Shown: positions 1 to 11,330 of the stretch, piece by piece
Layout: each line of letters opens with the position of its first letter
How positions within the stretch are numbered: position 1 is the first letter of the stretch
DNA from: Thereva unica
Lineage: Eukaryota > Arthropoda > Insecta > Diptera > Therevidae
Direction: 5' to 3'
Length of the DNA: 64,000 nt
Assembly (NCBI GenBank): GCA_949987705.1
Contig: OX465281.1
Span: 80,628,543 to 80,692,542, forward strand
Program-made: the position numbers and the translations under genes
The notes under the pieces: generated by a model
Databases searched by the model: none
What the model saw: the letters and a program-made list of their open reading frames with translations, nothing else
Told to the model about the DNA's origin: nothing

Positions 1-1347
1 AAGCCTACCAACATGCTGTGGTACAAAACTTGAGAGGGGTAGATGAGCAGCCCAACATCAACGACAAGTGGGAACAGGTCAAAAGCAACATAAAGGGGGC
101 AGCAGAAGAGGCACTAGGCTGGGCCTCCAGGCAGACTAGAATTGATTGGTTTGACCAAAACTGTAGAGTCGCAGTTGAAGAAAGAAACCAGAGCCACCGA
201 GAGTACATCGCAAGGCCAACAAGAGCAAGTCTTCAAGGAAAAAAGAAAAATCGTAGACAAGCTGTGCAGAAAGAAGAAGAGGGAATATCTAAATAGGAAA
301 ATCTTACAGATACAGGAAGACTTCAATGAAGGAAGAATTAGACAAGCGTACAAAGGAACTCGCCAGATCACCAATAAGTTTCAGCCAAGAACGGACATCT
401 GCAAGGACATAGATGGGAACTTGTTGGCAGATCCTGATAGGATAAAGGAAAGGTGGAGAGAGTATTTTCAGAACCTATTGAATCCTATCTCCATATTAAA
501 CGAGAATGCAGAGACAGAGGCATTTGTAATTCCCCAAGATAACATCTCAATAGAACCACCAACACTGGATGAGGGCGGGAAGCTGTAAAAAGGCAGAACA
601 GCAACAAATCGCCTGGCGCCGATGGAATAGCAGCTGAGCTGCTAAAGGAAGGAAGATCCCAACTATTACAAACCTTACACGAACTCATATGCTCCATCTG
701 GGAGGAAGAAGTTATACCAGAGGACTGGAAGAAAGCGATTATATGTCCAATATACAAGAAAGGAGATAAATTAAACTGCAAAAACTACAGAGGCATCTCA
801 CTCCTCAGCTACAAAATCTTCACAATCCTTGTGAAACAAAAATTGGAACCTATATCGGAAAGCCTTATAGGAGAATATCAAGCTGGTTTTAGGACAAACA
901 GGTCAACATCGGACCAACTGCTGACCTTAAGGCAAATTCTGGAGAAAACCTGGAATGTAGACACCAGATATTTGTCGACTTTCAACAGGCATATGACTCA
1001 ATAAACAGAGAGAGGCTATACGAGATATTATAGGAAATAGGAGTCCCCTCAAAGTTGGTACAACTGATCAAATGCGCCACAAATAGCTCACTGGCGAAAG
1101 TAAGGATTCAAAATGTTGTAATAGAGGAGTTCGAAGTACGTCAAGGGCTTAGACAAGGAGATGGGCTGGCCCCCATGCTTTTCAACCTGGCCCTAGAATG
1201 GGTGATAAGGAAAACGTCAGTCCAGAGAAGTGCATCAATAGCTAACGAAGAAAAAACGAAGGTGATGCAACAATCCAGAGCAGGAAGATTTAGAATGGGA
1301 AGAAATATAACCATCGACGAATATAACCTAGAAGAAGTCGATAAAAC
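1..1347 (+). pseudogene. RTE-like non-LTR retrotransposon A, 5' segment (linker and reverse transcriptase)
   Basis: This is the 5' visible part of a non-LTR retrotransposon that continues at 3793-4422. Reading frames at about 18-588 give a charged, Lys/Glu-rich linker. Frames at about 590-1350 give reverse transcriptase: NKSPGADGIAAELL, a KKGDKLNCKNYRGISLL block, an FQQAYDSIN catalytic-Asp block and RQGLRQGDGLAPMLFNLALE. Several frameshifts and stops break it. The YADD block is deleted: the sequence jumps from the SIA at about 1240 to EEKTKVMQQ. A related copy at 28.5-29.5 kb retains that region. The element probably starts outside the window. It is interrupted at 1347 by element B, with the target repeat GAAGAAGTCRATAAAAC at 1331-1347 and 3793-3809. 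Clade is inferred from layout and simple-repeat tail, not from phylogeny. Confidence 0.82.
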
Positions 1348-3792
1348 TTAATGCCTGCCCCAGGTATGATGTAAAAATCATACTGGGAGATCTGAACGCC
1401 AAAGTAGGCCGGGAGCCCATATACAGGCAATATGTCGGCAACCACAGCTTGCACGAAAACACTAATGACAATGGACAGCGAGTTCAAGAGATGGCAGCAA
1501 GTAAGAACTTGGTCGTTGCAAGTACTAGATTTGCGCGTAAGGATATCCATAAAACCACCTGGATATCTTCTGATGGAGCCACTCGCAACCAAATAGGTCA
1601 TGTGTTGATAGACCGCCGCCACCTTTCGGGTCTGATGACGGTAGGAACGTACCGAGGTGCCAACTTCGACTCGGATCACTATCTTGTTGGTATGGTGCTC
1701 CGAGAGCGCATTACCACGCTGAAAAGCTTTGTATCCGCTGATCAGGCTCGAATCAACACAGCTGCACTACGCAATGAAATGACCAGAAACAGCTACGGTC
1801 ATGCATTAGAACCGACCCTAAGTCCTAGGGATGAGATGCCGGGCGTCGACGAGAAATGGACCCGCCTTAAAAATACTGTCATAAGTACTGCTGATTCCAT
1901 CTTAGGCAGAAGTCATAAATATCGGAACGACTGGTTCGATAATGAATGCAAGCTGGCAACTGAACGTAAGAATGCTGCGTACCGAACCACGCAGCAGTCT
2001 CAGAGAACACGAGCACGTGAAGAGATATATAAAGAGCTCAGAAAAGAAGAAAAGAGAATTCACAGACGAAAAAAGGAAGCCTGGAAAAAAATCTCGTCTG
2101 TGAGCTAGAACGACGGCCGCACCAGGCGCGGGAGTTCTACCAAAGAGTCCGCAGTTTGACGCAATTCACACCACGTTGCACATACTGCAAAGACAAAGAA
2201 GGGAATCTGATCACCGATCCTAAAGGTATCTTGGAGCGATGGGAAGAGCATTTTCATGAATTGCTAAATGGCGAGCTAACTGAGGATTCGGAGGCTCCAC
2301 CAATATCTGATGATAATGCTATGCTGCCGCCACCAAGCATATAAGAAGTTAGCAGAGCCATCAGCCGGCTCAAAACCAACAAGGCCTCGGGTGCAGACGG
2401 CATCACAGCGGAGCTAGTTAAATATGGAGGGCCTACATTACACCAAGCGATTCATGAATTAATTGTGCAAGTATGGGAGCAGGAAGTGATGCCAGAAGAC
2501 TGGAGAAAAGGCATCCTCTGCCCGGTACACAAAAAAGGAGATATCACAGCGTGCACAAATTATCGCGGTATAACGTTGTTGAGTACCGTGTATAAGATGT
2601 TCTCCGCTATCCTACAAAACAGGATGGCCCCATGCGCCAGAAACATCATAGGCCATTACCAGTGTGGCTTCAGCCCAGGCAAATCAACGACTGATCAGAT
2701 TTTCACCTTGAGGCCGGCTTTGGAAAAATGTCTAAAGTTTCAAAACTCAATTCAACACCTCTACATAGACTTTAAAGCCGCCTTTGATAGCATAGCCAGG
2801 GTAGAACTCTACAAAGCCATGAGAGAATTCGGTATCCCCAACAAACTGACAAGACTATGTAGGTCAATGTGTCAAGCCAAGTAAAGGTATCCGGAACACT
2901 GTCCAGACCAATCAACATCTATAATGGACTCCGACAAGGGGACGGTCTGGCCTGCCTCCTTTTCAACCTGGCGTTGGAGAAAGTGATCCGAGATTGGTCG
3001 TGACATCAAGGGGTACAATCCTCCACAAGTCCACTGGCTTACGCATACGACATTGACTTTTTTGGAAGAACAACAACAGCTGCACAAAAAGCTTTCACTC
3101 AGGTTGAGCAAGCCGCAGGAAATCTGGGACTGCACATTAACGAAAGCAAAACAAAGTACATGGTGGCCTCGTCTGGAAGAACACCTAACATTGGTCCCAC
3201 AATCAAGGTAGCGGATCAAGAGTTTGACGTGGTAAAATCATTTACCTACCTTGGGTCAATAGTAGCAGCCGACAATAGCATGGAACCAGAAATACGCGCA
3301 CGACTGCTAAAAGCCAACAAAGCCTACTATAGTCTGTCAAGGCTCTTCAAATCCAAATATCTAACCATAACATCTAAACTTTTACTATATAAGACGATGG
3401 TCTTACCCGTTCTCACATATATGCATCCGAAACGTGGGTGCTTAGCAAAAAGCACTCAAACCTCTTGGGAGTGTTTGAGAGGAAAATACTTCGGAGCATT
3501 GTTGGCCCCGTATCGCGACATAGATGTTGTGAAAAAAATAAAGCTCGGTAGGCTCCGGTGGGCAGGGCATCTAGCTCGTATGAGTGAAGATGAACCTGCA
3601 CGGAAAGTTCTCTGCGGTAAGACCTATGGGTGCGACAGCGAGGGAGGCCCAACCTTCGCTGGAAGGATGGCGTGGACCGTGACGCTCAGAGTTTAGGGAT
3701 GCCAAACTGGATGACATCGGCTCAGAATCGGGACCGGTGGAGGGAACAGTTGCGCGAGGCTAGGACCGGATCCCGGTTGTAGAGCCGTTAAA
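1348..3792 (+). pseudogene. RTE-like non-LTR retrotransposon B, copy 1 (inserted in element A)
   Basis: A 5'-truncated, decayed copy of an APE-endonuclease/reverse-transcriptase element, closely similar to 36130-38600. From 1360 it covers the C-terminal endonuclease (RYDVKIILGDLNAKVG-like, then DHVLIDRRH and a FDSDHYLV block), a basic linker ending near 2108, and RT. The RT reads NKASGADGITAELVKYG, KKGDITACTNYRGITLLS, FKAAFDSIARV and LRQGDGLACLLFNLALE. The catalytic YADD box is changed to YAYD near 3045, and stops at 2108, 2343 and 2882 break the frame. The C-terminal zinc/RNA-binding region runs to about 3700. The 3' end is GAGCCGTTAAAGAAGAA, a GAA-rich simple tail. It is flanked by a 17-bp target duplication with one mismatch in element A, so B is the younger of the two. 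Not functional. Confidence 0.88.
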
Positions 3793-4422
3793 GAAGAAGT
3801 CAATAAAACAGTCTATCCTGGGTCTACTATCACAAAAAGAAACGAAGAAAAAGAAGAAATAACCAGAATACTATTGGCTAATGCCCAAAAACAAATCCTT
3901 CACTCAAGATTTGTACACAGAAAAACGAAACTCTCACTCTACAAAACAGTAATACGACCAGAACTGTGTTATGGTAGCGAGTCTTGGACTATGACCCAGG
4001 ACATAGAGGAACGAGTCAACAGGTTTGAGAGGAAAATTCTCAGATGCATAATAGGCCCAATCAGAGAGGATGGAATATGGCGAAGAAGATACAACAACGA
4101 GTTGTATGATGTATGAAATTTTTAACGACCCACAATTCTCAACTTTAATAAAAAAAATCAACAGACTGAGACTAGCCGGCCACGTAATCAGGATGGAGGA
4201 CAATCGTATCCCAAAACGGCTTATGGCATCAGAAATTTCGGGAAGTAGGACAGTAGGTAGACCCAGGAGGAGATGGATAGACTCTGTGACGGCTGACGCA
4301 GGGTCAATGCTTAACATCCGGAACTGGAGACATGCTGCAAGGGACCGTCAAACTTGGAGAAATGTCCTAGAGGAGGCCAAGGCTCGATTTGGGCTGTAGT
4401 GCCATTGGATGGATGGATGGAA
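3793..4422 (+). pseudogene. RTE-like non-LTR retrotransposon A, 3' segment with (GGAT)n tail
   Basis: This continues element A after the insertion of B. The frames give the thumb and C-terminal region: VYPGSTITKRNEEKEEI, KTKLSLYKTVIRPELCYGSE, WTMTQDIEERVNRFERKILR, LRLAGHVIRMEDNRIPKRL and VGRPRRRWIDSVT, ending at the stop at 4397. The 3' tail is a short GGAT repeat (ATTGGATGGATGGATGG). The other copy at 28.5-29.46 kb ends in the same tail, so this is the true 3' end. Simple-repeat rather than poly(A) tails are typical of RTE-type elements. Two frames are needed across the segment, so it is a pseudogene. Confidence 0.85.
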
Positions 4423-4424
4423 GG

Positions 4425-4690
4425 CTAAATCAGACTAAAACCAAAGTAATGCGGATAAATGAAAACACCCTTGAACGGACAGCGTTGAGTAACCGTGGCG
4501 TAGAACTGGTAGAAAGATTCTGCTACCGGTAGTATTATTACCATGAAGCGCATATGCATGCCTCGCATATAGAGATCAGCGGAGATCTCAGTTAACACCA
4601 AATTGTGCCTGTTCAACTCCAACGTTAAGGCAGTTCCTTTGTACGGTTGAGAAACATGGAAAGTCACCCAATTCATCACAAGGCGCCTAC
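4425..4690 (+). pseudogene. Third non-LTR reverse-transcriptase C-terminal fragment
   Basis: A short fragment of the connection/C-terminal region of another non-LTR polymerase. Frames give LNQTKTKVMRINENT, NTKLCLFNSNVKAVPLYG-like and ETWKVTQFITRRLQV blocks in different frames. The KLxLFNSNVKAVLLYGCETWK pattern is common to RTE/BovB-type polymerases. It starts directly after the GGAT tail of element A and ends at the low-complexity tract at 4700. It has frameshifts and no complete domain. Identification rests on these two motifs only. Confidence 0.6.
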
Positions 4691-4694
4691 AAGT

Positions 4695-5092
4695 TTTGTT
4701 GTATTGTGTTTCATCTACTATCCATCTACTTGTGCTCCATCTACCATCTACTATATATTACACATTTATTATGTACGATATATTATGTACTATGTACTAT
4801 ATCCTATGTTTTTGTACTATGTATTATGTAAATGTGCTGTGTACTGTATACTATATACTACGTACTATTTTTTATGTACTATGCACTATGCACTATGCAC
4901 CAAGTACTATGTATTATATACTGTACACTATGTTCTAATACTATGCACAATGTATTCTTTACTATATACTATTTACCATGTATTATTTATTACGTACTAT
5001 TTACTACGTATTATGAATTATATATTATGTATTTGTACTATTTATTTTGTGTTATGTATTATTTATTACTTTTTTTTGTTGTTTTATTGCAA
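4695..5092. repeat. Degenerate TACTATGTA low-complexity tract
   Basis: About 400 bp built from imperfect runs of TACTAT, TGTACTAT and TGCACTATG. All forward frames stay open and give Tyr/Leu/Cys-rich artefact peptides (IYYVLCTMYY type). There is no fixed monomer length. It follows a non-LTR 3' end, so it may be an expanded simple tail. Confidence 0.75.
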
Positions 5093-5580
5093 CATTAAAT
5101 AACAATAAAATAAACTTAAATGGAACATTCATGACCTTTATGCTCCTGTAATATTAAAATTAATACCGGCCATATAAGTTTTCACTTCGAAGGTGTGGTC
5201 CTAAGCACCCCGGTTATTTTCGCTATGCCCTGCTCTGCGCTTACTGAGTGGCACAGATCAATGTGCGCCTTAGTTAAATGAAGGTTACATAAGACTCCAA
5301 GAGAGATGAATTTAAAGCGAGATCCTAACAAAACTAGAGTATTAGATTCTCTAGTTGAGGTGGATTGGAAATATAGATAAGAAAGTTGATCAAAGAGGGA
5401 ATTTGGTAATAATTTTTGCTGAAAATCTCATATACCAAGTTCGGTGACAAAGTCCTTATCCTTTGCTGAGTATCTTGTCTGAGGCAATAACTAACGTAAA
5501 TCTTATGTGTTAAAAGGTATCTCATGAATACATGAAAGTGGAGTAAAGATTTATGACGATAATTTGAGTGCTTTAACCAT
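5093..5580. other. Non-coding stretch, nothing recognised
   Basis: AT-rich sequence without a supported gene, tandem repeat or paired termini that I could see. Confidence 0.5.
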
Positions 5581-5582
5581 TA

Positions 5583-6026
5583 CTACGTTTATAAGCGGAG
5601 TTTCACTCCTGGATCTTCAATCCAAAGTAAAACTCCCGATGCGTTTATAAACAGTGGGAGTGTAAATCCAAAATACTTTCTGGTTTGAGATGGTAGCTCC
5701 AAGCTCAAATTCAAAATCATAGCAAAGACAAATATAAACCCAATGTTTAATTTAATGTATTTAAAAATATCAATAAACAAAGAAAAAAATCTATTGTTGC
5801 AAAATAATACACCCAGCTTCTTCTTTACAAAGTTTTCCCGTTTGGAAAAAATTCTCACTCCCAGTCAGCGTTTATAAGCACAACATAAACCGGGATCGAA
5901 GTTTCACTCCAGCTTTTTCTTCGGGAGCGACAATCCAAGTTCTGAATTTTCACTCCTGGTTTATAAGCGGTGTTTCACTCCGGATCGAAACTTCCATCCG
6001 GAGGGAAACTCCGCTTGTAAACGTAG
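5583..6026. mobile_element. 444-bp MITE, TA target duplication
   Basis: Inverted ends CTACGTTTATAAGCGGAG and its complement (CTCCGCTTGTAAACGTAG, one mismatch), flanked by TA at 5581-5582 and 6027-6028. Internal copies of GTTTATAAGCGG and TTTCACTCC repeat in both orientations. No coding capacity. A TA duplication fits Tc1/mariner-type mobilisation, but this is inference. Confidence 0.8.
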
Positions 6027-6028
6027 TA

Positions 6029-6547
6029 CATTACGAAACAAGGAGATTTCGCTAACAATTCAAAACATATTGAAGCTGAATCCCATTATTTGAACCTATA
6101 AGGGCAATATTTAAATTGTCAAAACAGAATCTGAATATAATGTTGCGTGTTTTCAACAGGATGTTTCATCAACGACATGTTTATATGACACCCTACACAT
6201 TAACCGTGTTCCTCTTCTGCTATTTTTTACCCGTTTTTACTTGGAACTACACTTGGTGTCACAGAGGAGTATATAACCAGAATAGTTTCGCAACTAACAT
6301 CCATTGGGAGAAAGTCAGCACGTTGAGTCTATTGTGAATTATTTTTCATTTACTTAGAAGCTCTTAAAGAGATTTTGATTGTTTTGAGCTTTTTCATATA
6401 AAAACGTATATAAATGAAAATTCAATCGAATAACTAGCTAAAACTATTATTTTTCGTTTACTTTTGCCATTTTGCCACATTACAATATAGTAAATTCTTC
6501 TAACTTTTTATTTGCATACAAATACGAAATAACCTCAAAAATATTAG
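6029..6547. other. Non-coding stretch, nothing recognised
   Basis: AT-rich. A 73-codon open frame at 6116-6337 has no recognisable motif and I do not support it as a gene. Confidence 0.5.
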
Positions 6548-6961
6548 CAAAAATTACTCAGAAAGATACGACACTGTAATCCTTTCTGTGCGAAGAAAAA
6601 GGAAAGTAAAAATCTATGATCAACTTCTCTATTCATATACGCGCTCGGGAATGGCGAGAGGGCGGAGCAACGGCAAACTACACAAACACATGCAGAGCAG
6701 AAAGTACACGAAAATGGTACATGAATTCACACAAGCAAAATAAAAGTCCAGACGGCACAAAAAATTGCGTAGAAGAGAAATCAGTGCGTCTCTTTCGCAC
6801 TTCGTGAAATAACATTTCTTTATTTACCATTTCTTTCTTCGATTTTTGTTTTGTTTTTAAATTGAATTTTATCTCGCTTGCACCTTGTTGATTGATATAT
6901 TCACTCGCAAGGGAGCTTATGGGAAATTTTGAGAGTGTCGTATCTTTGTGGGTAATTTTTG
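6548..6961. mobile_element. 414-bp MITE, 7-bp target duplication ATATTAG
   Basis: Inverted termini of about 28 bp, starting CAAAAATTACTCAGAAAG on the left and CAAAAATTACCCACAAAG on the right complement, both followed by ATACGACACT. ATATTAG occurs directly on both sides (6541-6547 and 6962-6968). A 7-8 bp duplication is seen in hAT and P-type elements; the superfamily is not assigned. The 63-codon frame inside has no match I recognise. Confidence 0.8.
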
Positions 6962-6995
6962 ATATTAGGTTAGATTTTACCCAAATCGACACATA

Positions 6996-7208
6996 CCTAG
7001 TTTATAGCAGAAAAATTAAATCGATTTAACTCAAAGTTACATCCAAATTTCGAATTAGCGTATAAACGGGTATTAAATACTTTCTTATAACTATGGCTTA
7101 AGCCGAAATATTTCGGTTTAAGCCATAATTCGAATTACCTCGTTTATAGGGTAAAAAATTTGGGATGATCCATAATTCGAATTATTTTTGGAGTAGCTAT
7201 AAACTAGG
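6996..7208. mobile_element. 213-bp MITE (copy 1), TA target duplication
   Basis: Termini CCTAGTTTATAGC and GCTATAAACTAGG, flanked by TA at 6994-6995 and 7209-7210. The centre holds a strong hairpin, ATGGCTTAAGCCGAAATA paired with TATTTCGGTTTAAGCCAT. A second copy of identical length is at 55060-55272 in a SERCA intron. I count about four substitutions between the two. Confidence 0.9.
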
Positions 7209-7229
7209 TAACATTTTACATTCCTTCAA

Positions 7230-7374
7230 AATTGTGAGGTTTCATGCGCCATCTATTTGTTAGAAGTTGAATCTGCGGTTATTAAGAACGACTTCGATAG
7301 GTTTTTAACTTACGATTTATCCACTATGCATGGCCCCAGTTATTAGCATGAAAACGAACGGAAATAGCTTTGTA
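7230..7374 (+). repeat. Gypsy-type LTR, left piece (split by 2.95 kb element)
   Basis: It matches the left part of the LTR at 35165-35534: ATGCGCCATCT, TTGTTAGAAGTTGAAT, GATTTATCCACTATG and GGCCCCAGTTATTAGCATG appear in both, in the same order. The LTR resumes at 10327 after the inserted TIR element. The exact left end is not defined. Confidence 0.75.
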
Positions 7375-7866
7375 CATTGATTATCTATAAGTAGATACGT
7401 AACCTTGTTTGCGGGCTTTGAACATAGATGGCCTTACTTACACTGATTTCAAAAATCCATGTTAAAACTGAGACTCAAGAGCTTTCGAAATATATAAAAG
7501 CTGTCTATCGGTTTCGCTGCTTATGTACATTGAACTTTTGAATTCATGTATATAGCAATCGCATGAATTGGGATACTTGCGATTGCGCCTGCCGTTCTTT
7601 GAGACAAAATTTTCGGAATTTTTGTTGTTGTGTTGTTTAAAAACGATTTCTCAGGTTTAGGGAAAAATTTAGTCGTGGAAGTCTTTTTTATTTTTTTATT
7701 TTTTATGAACTCATATTTTTTTGTGTGCAGGTGGATACGGTGCCGCAAATTTTAATTTCTGCTTTGTACAGAATATAAAAATTTTTCTATTCTCGACCAA
7801 AAGTTGAGCCTGAGAAAATTTCAGTAAAAAGTTTCAAATTACATATGGAAAAGGTTTTTATCATAT

Positions 7867-8120
7867 CGAGCCCTTCCCGCCGTTTTATCGTAACCGACAA
7901 AAAGTAAATTTTACAGGAGGTTTTTCTTACTTATTTTTGTATCTGTTATTTGTAATGGGCTGAAATTAGTTAGGCTAATTATTTTATTAGTTAGGTTAGT
8001 TTATTATCCGATTAATGTCAAAATTGGTGGTATGTTTCGAAGGTTAAATTAACGTCGTTTGCGGTAAAAAACGAATTTTCGAAAAAATGTCGCTTACGAT
8101 AAAACGGCGGGAAGGGCTCG
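7867..8120. mobile_element. 254-bp MITE, ATAT target duplication, empty site present in window
   Basis: Inverted ends CGAGCCCTTCCCGCCGTTTT and complement, about 30 bp long and nearly perfect. It is flanked by ATAT at 7863-7866 and 8121-8124. The paralogous copy of the host element at about 30270-30290 (reverse strand) has a single ATAT and no insert, which proves the boundaries. Confidence 0.92.
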
Positions 8121-9284
8121 ATATAGTACCCAGGCAATGAACTATTTTGCCTCATCATTAAGATTTGATGTTTACTGATATGGGAAAAGTAAAATCTTTC
8201 TTTATGTAAAACCATTCCATGCTAAACTGTCGCACTTTACTCCAAAAGAATATTTTAAAATTTATAACGCACCTGGAATTGTAAGTGCTTTATAAATATA
8301 ATAAGTCTTGTGCACTCTCTTCCACACCACCTAAGAGGTCGAGTACAGGCCGCGTTTTTTTATATCGTGGTGTCCCCAGTAGGCATAATTCACAGCTTTC
8401 AGTCAAAAAGATCCTTTCGCATTCAGGCATTGCTTTGTATTTAAGACCTTGGCTGTAATGATAGATCCACATAAATATATCATCCTGGAACTGTAAAACA
8501 ATTGAATCCTTCTTTCCAAAATTTACAGACAGCATAACAGGGACAGGCTGAAGTGTACTATAAACCGGCTTTACTTAGTATTAACTGGTTTTGTTAATAT
8601 TCATCCTCTCATTTTTACAATTTTTCCGCAACTGCTTGTACAGGGTCTGTCACGTATGCTAGGACTCCTAATAGTTTGGCGCTATAAAATTTGTAAATAG
8701 AGTATTACTAACACCCTATATGTAACAAATAAAAGGCTTTACTTCCCAGCGGGAAAACTAGCGAGGGGTTACTCAGGTAACCCAAGAATTCATTCATGAT
8801 TTGTGTTACCGCTTACATGGTAATTGAAAAATTCTACTGCAAATTTAGTAAAATGGAGGTCTTTACATTGTAATGGATAAGTAAGCGACTAGGTAATGAC
8901 TTGTGAAATACTTTCGTCGGAAATGTGATGTGCTTTTATTATTCTTTGTCTTGTCGAAGCGTCTCTTCTTGAGTTTATTCCGTCCTCCAAATTCGTTCGG
9001 TGTGGATCGTGCAGTGCAGTCAAAAAGATATCTTGCTAGCAAAATTCTCACCAAATGTAACTGAAATGCAATGGTAATTTTGGATAGTAATGCTTTTAAT
9101 GCTAAAAAGGGTAGCCAGAATTTTATTCTGCGTGCCTTACATGGTAATCTATGTATTCACTTAATACACTTCACCTCTGAAATAAGTCCTCGTTTGTAAT
9201 GCTTACAGTAAGTACTTACCGCCATAGGACATCCCTATGTAAAAGTACTAAGCTATTCAAAGATCATAATGGTTAACCTATTCC

Positions 9285-9360
9285 ACCCTTGCACTAATCT
9301 TACTGCAAGACAATGAACCATGACATGACAATCTAAATAATGGACTAGTTGTACAAGAGT
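9285..9360 (+). pseudogene. Jockey-type element 3' UTR fragment
   Basis: ACTGCAAGACAATGAACCATGACATGACA and ATGGACTAGTTGTACAA here align with the 3' end of the jockey-type element at about 23945-24000 (ACTGCTAGACATTGCACCATGACGTGACA, ACGGACTAGTAGTACAA). Only about 75 bp are recognisable. Confidence 0.55.
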
Positions 9361-10326
9361 TATTTTGAGAAATTTGTTCAAAAATCGTACAACATTTTTC
9401 AAGTTTTTTTTTTATTTTGATTTGATTCAAGGGTGGTTCACCGCATTGAAAAAGAGGTTATAATAAATGTTCCAATTTATTTTTGATATTATTTCATCAA
9501 ATATAAAATTTAAACACATAAAAATATTTGAATCATTTTTCAAATACAACCTGTATCTAGGGGTGGTTGAAAATGACTTATTTCTTCTTAACAATACCAA
9601 GCAAACAACCTGCAATCCGGTAGCAGCAACAATTATCCAAAACGTAGAAAAAAGCTGCTGTATAAAGTTTATTTTTAAAATATTACTTCCCTTTAGTTTT
9701 ATCCCCTTAATGCTTGATAAAATTTGGCTAGATTAAATAAAAATCAACCACCTTCGCAAATAAATATAAAAAAGAGTGCATTTAATTTAATTATTATAAT
9801 TATCCTTATCCTTAAAATGGACTGTATTTTATATTTATAAGGGTGACAATATTTATTATTTTATTGCAGTCCTAAAATTTCCTGCTGATTTTCATAATCA
9901 TCCACCAAAAAACATGAAGAGAAATAGTTTCAAAACGGTGTTTCGACACCCCTCCCCCTCCCATTCCTTTGCGTTGCAAATGAACTTTTCGCTAACATGC
10001 AAATAAGTCGCATAAAATCAGAAAGTCCGAAAACTGAAAAATCGTGAGATTCTATATCTCAAATTTGTATACGGCACCGCGCCCCAGCCAACTTCATTTT
10101 AATGTTCCAAGAAAATACCTTCTTATGTACACTTTATTTACATCATCCATAACCCTCAGCTTTTTTATTATGTATTATCGAAACTCCAAACCAAAGCTTC
10201 CAAATCTTGCAAGTTTTACCGAAAGAACAAACCGCAAAAAGAAAGCAGACGCTAGCGCCGCCAAACATCAACACCCGCCATCCTCGCAGGTCCCATGATT
10301 ACGCATCTACTTATAGATAATCAATG

Positions 10327-10690
10327 CTTTGTATTTTCTCGAAAAAGAATTTTGTAGTAGTTTCCAGTATACGAGCGAAAGCTCTGAAACTTGGCTTGGA
10401 TAAAAAGGACTTGCAGGCGTTTAAAAAGTCAGTTTGATTTGAAAGTGCTCTAAAGTGACCTAAAGCGAAAAGTGGTGATGATTCATCACTGACGAAAAAG
10501 TGAACTACAAAACGATAAAGAGAGTTAAATAGTATGAGATATTAAATTTAAGTGATTATAGTGTCCTTTAAGAATTGTGTTTGCTCTTAAATTGTGTTTG
10601 ATTTGTAATAAATAAGTTTTTGTGTGGATAATTAAAAAGTGTATTCCTTAATTAATCCTACGAACCCGTTAAGCCGTAAAAACGTAACAA
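10327..10690 (+). repeat. Gypsy-type LTR, right piece
   Basis: It continues the LTR begun at 7230. Shared with 35350-35520 and 38600-38790: TTTTGTAGTAGTTTCCAGTA, CTAAAGTGACCTAAAGCG, AAAAGTGGTGAT, the poly(A)-signal-like TTTGTAATAAATAAG, and the end TTCCTTAATTAATCCTACRA. It ends near CGTAACAA at about 10690. Confidence 0.75.
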
Positions 10691-10920
10691 TGTCAGAAGT
10701 GATTAATCAAGAGAGTAATGAAATAAGTGAACTTGAAAAACAATTGAAACTTGAATTTAAATTTTGTGCGTAAGAAATAAGAACTTCATATTAAAATGGG
10801 TGGAAAATTAATGGAATTACTACTGAGAGAAGAGAAAAAGAGTTAAGTAAATGCTCGTTGTCATCGGTGGGAGCTAAAATTGTCCTATCTGCCCAGCTTC
10901 GAGAAGCTATTGTGATGAAG
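10691..10920 (+). pseudogene. Gypsy element leader/gag start remnant
   Basis: The sequence after the LTR resembles the leader of the provirus at 31.1 kb: AAGTAAATGCTCGTTGTCATCGG here against AAGTAAACACTCGTTGTCAACGG there, each followed by a G-rich GGTGGG. The rest of the element is absent; Helitron-related sequence begins about 400 bp downstream. Confidence 0.5.
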
Positions 10921-11247
10921 TTAACAACGGCATAAACAGCAAATTTTTAGCCCTGTTAGCTAACTTATTTCTGCTTTTTGACTTAGCTAAAATGCAGCAC
11001 AGCTCAATACTGTCAAAATTGATTGATGTTTGCTTATAAATTTTCGTTGTAAGCAAATAATTTAGAAGATATTCTTTTTATTATTAATGTTTTAACTTTT
11101 TGTTACTTGTAAAATGAGAAATGTTATTATTTTTGCTTGTTATTAGTTGTAAAATGTGAATTATCAAATGGCCTGCTAGAAACGGTGCTAAGTTAACAGT
11201 GCTAGTTTAACAGAGTTAAAGGAACTTGGGGGTAAACGCGGCCATTG

Positions 11248-11248
<1 letters not shown>

Positions 11249-11327
<79 letters not shown>
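11249..11327. repeat. (TA)n microsatellite
   Basis: About 38 uninterrupted TA units, directly abutting the Helitron-type 5' end at 11330. Confidence 0.97.

Positions 11328-11329
<2 letters not shown>

Positions 11330-11330
<1 letters not shown>

Larger units (their letters stand above)
7375..10326. mobile_element. 2.95 kb TIR DNA element inserted in LTR, 7-bp target duplication
   Basis: Near-perfect 28-bp inverted ends beginning CATTGATTATCTATAAGT, with one mismatch between ends. It is flanked by the direct repeat CTTTGTA (7368-7374 and 10327-10333) inside an LTR. Removing the element restores LTR continuity, as seen by comparison with the LTR at 35.3 kb (AAAGCTTTGTTTTTTCTCG). It contains a 254-bp MITE (7867-8120) and a jockey-type 3' fragment near 9285-9360. 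No transposase is recognisable, so it is probably non-autonomous. The left 1.27 kb has a reversed second copy at 29.77-30.75 kb. CA..TG ends with a 7-8 bp duplication would suit a P-type relation, but that is speculative. Confidence 0.82.

Noticed and set aside
4647..5102. 151-codon open frame rich in Tyr, Leu and Cys
   Set aside because: It is generated by the TACTATGTA low-complexity tract; overlapping frames are equally open and none has a domain.
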